A stretch of 64,000 bases of DNA from Microcaldota archaeon (GTDB taxonomy: Archaea; Micrarchaeota; Micrarchaeia; Anstonellales; J096). Positions 58,179 to 64,000 of the stretch are shown in pieces (the first letter of the stretch is position 1; each line of letters begins with the position of its first letter). A program made the position numbers and the translations under genes. The stretch spans positions 1 through 64,000 of the forward strand of contig WAMF01000023.1 of assembly GCA_015522475.1 (NCBI GenBank), written 5' to 3'. The notes beneath the pieces are model-generated. The model was not told the origin of the DNA. It did no database searches and saw nothing but the letters and a program-made list of their open reading frames with translations.

Positions 58179-60446
58179 CTACGAGCAGAGCAGAGCCATG
58201 CCTAAGACAAGCTTATCTCTAAGCTTCTCAGCCTCGTTAAGGGCGAAAGGGTTGGGTAAAAGGGCTTTGTCTTCCTTCATTTTAACAGCTTCTTCTCCAA
58301 CTCCTTTCCTATTTCTTTTAGCCCATGAGCTCAATGCTTTTCCTCCAACACTTCTAACCTTTTTGGCATCATCCAAGACAAACTTTATTAATATTCTCAA
58401 CAACTCATCTTCCAATCCCAATTTGCTTATTAGCTTAGCTGCTGCATACCATCTATCTCTACAATAACTCCTCGCCGCTTCCCTTATCAGCTCTTTCACT
58501 CGATCCTTATTCTTTTCACTCATTTTCTCATATACTCTTCTTACGTAACCTAAGCTAGCCTTCTTCCACACACTCTTAGCTATTTTTCTTACATCCTTAT
58601 CACCATCAAACATCAGCAGCATCAACTCAGCTTTGAACTCCTCCTGCAAGCCCAGCGCTTCTATGAGTTCAATTGCCGCATGTCGCCTTTTTGAGTAATT
58701 ATTTCTCATTGCTTCTCTTATCAATTCCTTCACTTGCTCTTTCTCCCCTTTTCTCATCTCATCATAAAAAACCTTCACATCACCAAACCCAGCTCTCTCC
58801 CATGCATCCTCAGCAGCTCCTCTCACACCACCATTGTCATCAAAGCTCAAAAATATCATCTCAATCTTATATTCCTCCTGCAAACCCAGCCCACCTATAA
58901 GCTTAACCGCCGCTTCTCGCCTTCCACTCCTTACCCCCACTCTTATCTTCTCCTTTACTTCCTCAGCCCATCCTTTCCTCTTCTTCTCCAGCTCAGCCAT
59001 TACGCTACTCCCTTTCTTCTCCAGCTCTTCATTCCACTCGCCAAGAATTTCAGCTGCCGTTGCACTCACATATTTATCCTCATCAAGCGCTAGCTTCACT
59101 AACATATCTAAAAACTCTTTTTGTAACTCCAAATGTTTGATAATGAAAAGCGCGTTTTCTGATCTCAACACATCTTCAGAGAGTACAGCTTTAACTATTA
59201 GCTCTTCTATCCTGTGTTTTTCCTGGTCACTTAACACCTCTCCATATATCTCTTTTCCAGTTTTTCCGGCTGTCCTTTCATAAGCAGCCAATGCTTCTCT
59301 AGCTGCATCCATTGCATTTAAATCCTCGTCATAAGATGTCAAAACAAGCTCGGGTAAGAATCTTTCTTGAAGATCAAAAACCTTTGTTGCAATGGCTGCG
59401 GAGGCCCTTCGATTACTGGATTTATCATAGAATGACTTTTTTATCTGTTCCACTATCCAGTTAGATAACCCTATCCAGTTAGATATCCCCATCGTTCTTT
59501 TTTCAAACTCTTCAAGCAGGCTATCATCTTTTTCTCTCAGCTCTTTAGCCCACTCCTCCAAGACATATCCTGCTTCTGTTTCTCCATGTTTGAGAAGGAG
59601 TGTGTTTAAGTCATACCAATATTCTTCCTGAAGGCCAAAGGCCTTTATGAGAGAGATAGCGTATTTCCATGTAATGCTCTTTGCCAACCATTTTTTTATA
59701 TCCTTCTTTATCTCTTCACTCCATCCTTTTCTTTTCTTCTCTGCCACTTTCAAAGCATTGCTACCCTGTTTCTTCAGCTCCCTAGCCCACCTACTCAACA
59801 TTTCATTAACAAACTTTTTTCTTATATAGAAGGAAGAGAAATTCCTCATTTCCCATCTCTTCATAATCTCCACTAACTCTTCTAAGAGGTCTTCTATGAG
59901 ATTGAGCTTCTCCGTGAGTTTAGCTGCCCGCTCGTAGTCTGGCTTAGGTGGAAAGAAGGCATCCCATGTCAGAGCTATAACGGTGACTGCAAAACCCCTC
60001 TTCACATCCTTCTCACCTTTTATCTCCTTCTTTAAGCCAGAAAGGGCAGCTAAGCCAAGCACTGTTTTAGCCCTTTCCTCATCATCTATAGGGAAGTTAA
60101 ATTCCTCCTCTTCCAATATATCTAGCAATATACCTAGCCACTGCTTTAACTGTTCGTTTTCAAATTTCATATATTTGTAGCGTCCTCTTTTCTTGTTTAT
60201 TTCACTTATAACTGCAAAGGCCTCCTCTTTATCCTCCTTATAAATCTTGTAAAGTTCTTCGCCCAAAGCCCTCCATTTGCCCCCTATTTTATCTATTAGT
60301 GCCTTGACTTTTTCCTCCCTACTTACTATGAGTTTGTCTTCTAATGGCTCCAATGACTGTGGTTGTCTTTCGCTTTTTGATTTCTGTCTTTCTTTTGTTC
60401 CATTTTGTTTATTTAATTCTTTTCTCTTAACCATTTTTTCACACAT
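58179..60446 (-). CDS. HEAT-like repeat protein 6 of 6 (755 aa, about 7 modules, most diverged)
   Basis: The N-terminal domain is recognisable (IGGKWRALGEELYKIYKEDK to GFAVTVIALTWD). The first four modules are degenerate (for example ISLIKAFGLQEEYWYDLNTL and LFIIKHLELQKEFLDMLVKL). The last three are near consensus (VKLIGGLGLQEEYKIEMIFL, IELIEALGLQEEFKAELMLL, AKLISKLGLEDELLRILIKF). The C-terminus is PNPFALNEAEKLRDKLVLGM with LCS last. It is the outermost member and probably the oldest by divergence. ACTTTATAAAGG (about 60464-60475) precedes a leaderless ATG. Confidence 0.73.
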   Translation of the reverse strand: MCEKMVKRKELNKQNGTKERQKSKSERQPQSLEPLEDKLIVSREEKVKALIDKIGGKWRALGEELYKIYKEDKEEAFAVISEINKKRGRYKYMKFENEQLKQWLGILLDILEEEEFNFPIDDEERAKTVLGLAALSGLKKEIKGEKDVKRGFAVTVIALTWDAFFPPKPDYERAAKLTEKLNLIEDLLEELVEIMKRWEMRNFSSFYIRKKFVNEMLSRWARELKKQGSNALKVAEKKRKGWSEEIKKDIKKWLAKSITWKYAISLIKAFGLQEEYWYDLNTLLLKHGETEAGYVLEEWAKELREKDDSLLEEFEKRTMGISNWIGLSNWIVEQIKKSFYDKSSNRRASAAIATKVFDLQERFLPELVLTSYDEDLNAMDAAREALAAYERTAGKTGKEIYGEVLSDQEKHRIEELIVKAVLSEDVLRSENALFIIKHLELQKEFLDMLVKLALDEDKYVSATAAEILGEWNEELEKKGSSVMAELEKKRKGWAEEVKEKIRVGVRSGRREAAVKLIGGLGLQEEYKIEMIFLSFDDNGGVRGAAEDAWERAGFGDVKVFYDEMRKGEKEQVKELIREAMRNNYSKRRHAAIELIEALGLQEEFKAELMLLMFDGDKDVRKIAKSVWKKASLGYVRRVYEKMSEKNKDRVKELIREAARSYCRDRWYAAAKLISKLGLEDELLRILIKFVLDDAKKVRSVGGKALSSWAKRNRKGVGEEAVKMKEDKALLPNPFALNEAEKLRDKLVLGMALLCS

Positions 60447-60502
60447 AATTTATTATGGAAAACCTTTATAAAGTGTTCTCTAATCCCTTCTTTTCTTCGC
60501 AG

Positions 60503-62116
60503 CTACTCCACAGCCTCTTTAATGTGTGCTTTAACCTTCTCTGCTAGTTCATTCGCCCACTGCTCATCCCTTGCCTCTACGACGATGCGTAGCAAGCTGG
60601 GTTCTGTCCCACTTTGTCTTACTAAAAGCCAAGTATGTTTCTCAGGGAAGTCCATGCGAAGACCATCCATTGCGTTTATTTCTGGCCTGTAAGACGAGAA
60701 GGCTTCTTTGAGCTTATCAAATACGTTCTCTAGTAAGGACGAGGAAGCTGAGGAGGAAGCCGAAGAAGTTGTGGAGCTTGAAGAAGCAGATGAAAGGGCT
60801 GTAAGGCGCACTTTGTCGTATATGCCATAATAGCGGGGATACGCCTGCATGAAGGCATCTAGTCCATTGATGGGCTCAGCTGACGATCCAGGAGAGCTTG
60901 CAACCTTTTTCCTTTTCACTATGTATGAAAGGGCAAGTGCTGCCGAGAGTAAGCCGTCTTTTGCGTAGCTCAGCTTTTTGAAGACTATACCCCCTATATT
61001 CTCTCCGCCGAACATCGCTTTTTCTCTCTTTTTTAGGCACTGCAGGATGAAGGGGCTGCCCACGCGTGTTCTTCTTACTGAGAAGCTGTAATGCCTTGCC
61101 ACGTCATCTATGAGCTGCGTTGTGGCTACGGTTGTGCAGACATCCCCCTTGTAACCGCGCTCGTAGAGTTCGGCTAAAGCGAGGGCAAAGACATAGTCTC
61201 CGCCGAGGAAGCCGTATTTTGCGCTCAACAGGCTAGCCCTATCTCCATCACCGTCGAATGCAAAGCCCACATAGTCTTTGCCTTCTTGTTCGGCTTTCTT
61301 TTTGAGCGCCGCCATTAAAGCAGAGAGGTTTTGCCTGCTTGGTTCAGAGGGGCGCGAGGAGAAAAAGGGATCGAGCTCATCGAAGAGAAAAGCATAGGGC
61401 AGCTTGAGTATGCGCTTAAGCAAGGGTTTGGCTGTGAGCACTGTTGTGCCCCCGCCTAAATCAAATAGGACTCCAACGTCTGTCCCCTCACTTACTTTAT
61501 CTCTGTTTTGTTCTTTTTGTGCCCCTATTACTACCGCCTCTATCGGCCCTAAAAAGCGGGCCATCTCGTCTATATATGTCGGCAGAGGATCGGCCAAGCT
61601 CATCTTTCCCACACTTTGCCACTCAGCAGCCTTTTGGTTACATTCACTGAAGATGGCATTGCCTTCTTTCTCGTCGAATTCCATGCCATCTCCTTTGAAG
61701 ATTTTTATGCCATTGTCTGGCGCTGGGTTATGGCTGGCGGTGATGACAAATAACATGCCAGCTTCGTCTGCCTTTGAGTGAAGGTAGAGCTCTGCCGTCG
61801 GTGTGGGCGCTATGCCTAAATATACAACATCGTGACCAGCAGTAAGAATACCACTTATTAAGGCTGTAGCTAAGACATCTCCTGTTATTCGGGCGTCTTT
61901 GGCTACAAAGGCCTTTTTGCCCTCAGGGATGTGCTGAGCGAAGCAGTTGCCTATCTTGAAGGCAAGCTCCGGCGTTAGATGGGCAAAGTCTCCTCTTATG
62001 CCTGCTGTGCCAAAACGGGGCTGTGCAGGCCCAGCACGCTCGGTTGACGCGTTACTCTTATTAACCCCTATGTCATTTTCGCTATTTTCCTTACCAATGT
62101 CCTTTTTGGTGTCCAT
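60503..62116 (-). CDS. manB: Phosphomannomutase / phosphoglucomutase
   Basis: 537-aa alpha-D-phosphohexomutase, probably supplying sugar phosphates for glycans. N-terminal RFGTAGIRGDFAHLTPELAF, active-site serine loop VITASHNPAPDNGIKIF, metal loop FAFDGDGDRASLLS, sugar-binding loop FGGENIGGIVF (GGE[NH]SG region) and the phosphate-binding end LVRQSGTEPSLLRIVVEA. A Ser/Thr-rich insertion (ASSSSTTSSASSSASSS, near residue 430) sits in the C-terminal domain. Substrate (glucose, mannose or glucosamine phosphate) cannot be told. An N-tail of about 30 residues precedes the family start. Confidence 0.92.
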   Translation of the reverse strand: MDTKKDIGKENSENDIGVNKSNASTERAGPAQPRFGTAGIRGDFAHLTPELAFKIGNCFAQHIPEGKKAFVAKDARITGDVLATALISGILTAGHDVVYLGIAPTPTAELYLHSKADEAGMLFVITASHNPAPDNGIKIFKGDGMEFDEKEGNAIFSECNQKAAEWQSVGKMSLADPLPTYIDEMARFLGPIEAVVIGAQKEQNRDKVSEGTDVGVLFDLGGGTTVLTAKPLLKRILKLPYAFLFDELDPFFSSRPSEPSRQNLSALMAALKKKAEQEGKDYVGFAFDGDGDRASLLSAKYGFLGGDYVFALALAELYERGYKGDVCTTVATTQLIDDVARHYSFSVRRTRVGSPFILQCLKKREKAMFGGENIGGIVFKKLSYAKDGLLSAALALSYIVKRKKVASSPGSSAEPINGLDAFMQAYPRYYGIYDKVRLTALSSASSSSTTSSASSSASSSLLENVFDKLKEAFSSYRPEINAMDGLRMDFPEKHTWLLVRQSGTEPSLLRIVVEARDEQWANELAEKVKAHIKEAVE

Positions 62117-62172
62117 AACCCCACCTTTCCTACAAGACCTGCTTTTTTACTTCCTCAAGTGAATACTAAGCT

Positions 62173-63465
62173 CTATGATGTTGGTTGTGGGCTCTCCTTC
62201 AAGAAATCTTCGAGTGCAGCTACAACAGCAGCAACGACTTCGTCTTTAAACGACGCATCTCTTATTTTAAAACTAGCTGCGTTTGCATGCCCTCCCCCAC
62301 TAACGATGAATGAAACCTTTTCGACAAGGTAGTCTACAAACTTGGACAAATCGAGTGTGTCCCTTTTGACGAGCCTGAAGCTTAACATCTTGCTTGTTAC
62401 AGAGAGGACTATGGCCTTCTCTTCCGGCTTTTTCTCTCTTATATGCTCAGCAAGCAGTGTAGCCATCTTACCACTGCCGGGGAACTCATACTTCTCTCCT
62501 ACATCTTCAGCGTCGAAGAAATAGAGTGTAAAACCCGCCGGCAGCGTCTTTGTCTTGGAGATTTGCAGAATTCTTTTCAATGCCAAGTCCAAGGCTTCTT
62601 TAGCCTTTTCGTAGAGTGTATTCCTTATTTCTTTGTCGTGGAGAATTTCTGTGTATAGAGAATAAGCGAGGCCATAGGGTGTATAGTAGGCGGCGTAATC
62701 CAGAGCCAAAGCGGTTTTTGCTGCATCTTCGCTATAGCCCAGCTCGCTCTTGTCGCCCGCTAACGAGACCTCTGCCAAAGCATCGATGTCTATGGAAAAC
62801 TGCTTTATAATTTCAGACATGATATAACCCGTTGTATAGTCAGAAGGCAGCTCATGCTTTAAGGGATTGACAAGCAGGGCTTTCTCTTCGACGCGCTTAT
62901 CGTAGGGGTGATGGTCTATGACGAGCACTTCTGCCCCTCCTGAAGAGAGAATGTCATATGCATCTAAACTCTCTTCGCTGCTGCCAAAATCTAGAGCTAC
63001 TGCTAAAGGTTTAGGAAAGAAATGGAAGTTGCTTAAATCGGCTAGTGCATCTCTCTTGCCGTAAGTCACGACGTTTTGGGGAACTTTATGGCAGGGGTTT
63101 ATCTTGCTTAAGAGAATAGCAGCTATTATGCCGTCTGCGTCGTTGTGAAAGCGCGCTATGCATGGCCTATTTAACAGAGCCGCGGCCTTTAGCTTCCGTC
63201 CGGCAGAGGACAGCTCGGGCATAAGCTCGCTCTCTTGGATGGATAAGCCATTCTCGACGGATGCGAAAAAGTTCTTTAGCTCTTCTTCTGATGGACGCCA
63301 AGCTTCTCTGCTCTCCATGTCAACAAAAAAGCCCTCGTATATATAGTGGCCATCTCTAACGGAAAATGCCTTTACAGGCTCTACGCGTTCCTCTCTGCCG
63401 TTTGAAAGGACTACGTTTGTTTTTTCTCCTCTTCCTATGAGCTTTTTTACGTACCACACACCCAT
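62173..63465 (-). CDS. DHH-family phosphoesterase / RecJ-like nuclease
   Basis: 430 aa. Motif I is CIARFHNDADGIIAAILL (DADG), motif III is VLVIDHHPYDKR (DHH), and the C-terminal DHHA1 domain ends with VSGGGHANAASFKI. N-terminal 90 residues form a small beta domain (NVVLSNGREERVEPVKAF). Archaeal RecJ-like proteins of this type include exonucleases associated with GINS/CMG and oligonucleotidases; which one cannot be fixed from motifs. Downstream of the unknown gene at 63538, but probably with its own start. Confidence 0.85.
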   Translation of the reverse strand: MGVWYVKKLIGRGEKTNVVLSNGREERVEPVKAFSVRDGHYIYEGFFVDMESREAWRPSEEELKNFFASVENGLSIQESELMPELSSAGRKLKAAALLNRPCIARFHNDADGIIAAILLSKINPCHKVPQNVVTYGKRDALADLSNFHFFPKPLAVALDFGSSEESLDAYDILSSGGAEVLVIDHHPYDKRVEEKALLVNPLKHELPSDYTTGYIMSEIIKQFSIDIDALAEVSLAGDKSELGYSEDAAKTALALDYAAYYTPYGLAYSLYTEILHDKEIRNTLYEKAKEALDLALKRILQISKTKTLPAGFTLYFFDAEDVGEKYEFPGSGKMATLLAEHIREKKPEEKAIVLSVTSKMLSFRLVKRDTLDLSKFVDYLVEKVSFIVSGGGHANAASFKIRDASFKDEVVAAVVAALEDFLKESPQPTS

Positions 63466-63537
63466 GCTTGGCTTTTTGTTGAAAGGTGTTTTAAAAGGCT
63501 CGTTTGCCCAATTTAAACCTCCATTAAATCTGCAACT

Positions 63538-64000
63538 CTACAGCTCTTGGCTTTCTGGCTGATTCTTTGCTTGGCTCTTTGATTCCAGGCTAGACGTCAA
63601 ATCTTTTTTGAGCTTGTTAACTCCATTCTTATAGGCTTTAATTAACTTTACACCTACGGGCACCGCAAAAAAGTCTTGGGCAGTCAAGTCCGAAAATGTA
63701 AGAAGAGGATTGCGCCTCCTTCTCCTTGCTTCTCTTAAGACGAGCTCACTTATCTCTACTATGTGCTCCTTGACATTGCAGTGCTTGCTCCGCATTTTCA
63801 TTTGCCAGCATTGAAGGTTTTTGTATTCAGGCAAAAGTTTGAGAAGTCTGTAAACGCTGTCGTACAGTTTAATTAAACGGTCAAAACCCAGTTCTATGAA
63901 ATCTTTGAGCCATATATCAACGAGCTTTCCTTCAGAGGGATCTACATTTCTGCCTTCCAATCTTACGCGTTCAACTACAAGGCGTACAGCTTCTACCACA
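63538..64000 (-). CDS. Unknown protein, 5' end cut by window edge
   Basis: Not recognised. The frame is open through the right edge. A GTG at 63997-63999 could be internal or the start. About 153 residues are visible: helical, basic, with a Cys pair (LQCWQMKMRSKHCNV) and Arg run (REARRRRRNPLLTFSDL), ending in a Ser/Lys/Gln-rich tail. Encoded upstream of the DHH gene on the same strand, so it may share its transcript. Confidence 0.55.
   Translation of the reverse strand, partial: VVEAVRLVVERVRLEGRNVDPSEGKLVDIWLKDFIELGFDRLIKLYDSVYRLLKLLPEYKNLQCWQMKMRSKHCNVKEHIVEISELVLREARRRRRNPLLTFSDLTAQDFFAVPVGVKLIKAYKNGVNKLKKDLTSSLESKSQAKNQPESQEL

Noticed and set aside
1-64000. CRISPR array, insertion sequence or integrated provirus
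   Set aside because: No regular short repeats with unique spacers, no transposase or integrase motifs and no flanking direct repeats at tRNA genes. The repeats present are protein-coding HEAT modules.

Overview
The window is archaeal chromosome, gene-dense and AT-leaning. The evidence is archaeal ribosomal proteins (L11, L7Ae, S28e, L24e), GatE, diphthine synthase DphB, the termination nuclease FttA, a C/D box sRNA, a tRNA intron in a canonical bulge-helix-bulge, and TATA elements of the TTTTTAAA type about 26 nt upstream of start codons, so that many genes look leaderless. The compact style and many lineage-specific secreted or membrane proteins suggest a small-genome (DPANN-like) archaeon. 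That placement is inference. No CRISPR array or insertion sequence was seen.

Left part (1-40,000): mostly housekeeping genes in short units. They include the DNA ligase 3' end, tRNA-Ser, a C/D sRNA, exonuclease III, IlvE, an intron-containing tRNA-Met, gatE-rpl11, pepA, an Lrp-type regulator, the L7Ae-S28e-L24e-Ndk translation cluster, dUTPase, a DUF63 protein, dphB, MscS, tRNA-Leu, malic enzyme, fttA, the Memo and radical-SAM members of the AmmeMemoRadiSam group, and an FKBP isomerase. Between them lie envelope proteins of unknown role: a TonB/TolA-like protein, a secreted beta-rich protein overlapping rpl11, a 955-residue multi-membrane-segment protein, a membrane transglutaminase-like protein, and surface proteins dense in N-glycosylation sequons.

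Right part (40,966-60,446, all minus strand): an unusual locus of about 20 kb and the main discovery candidate. A transcription unit encodes a 227-aa protein, a tandem AAA+ ATPase (943 aa), a 108-aa protein and a 1330-aa protein with a zincin-like HETRH, an acidic linker and a complete MIDAS VWA domain. It is flanked by six paralogous HEAT-like proteins (4 downstream, 2 upstream). Each has a common N-terminal domain, 2-9 repeat modules and a conserved extreme C-terminus (NPFAL ... LCS/LCL). Duplicated promoters and near-identical internal repeats indicate recent cassette duplication and repeat exchange. The layout resembles MoxR/VWA (CbbQ-CbbO, NorQ-NorD, CobS-CobT, Rea1/midasin) remodelling machines, with HEAT proteins as likely clients, adaptors or effectors. 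Between the two halves, on the plus strand, is a piece that looks like the 3' terminus of 23S rRNA without the rest of the gene.

Right end (60,503-64,000): phosphomannomutase/phosphoglucomutase, a DHH phosphoesterase and a truncated unknown gene.
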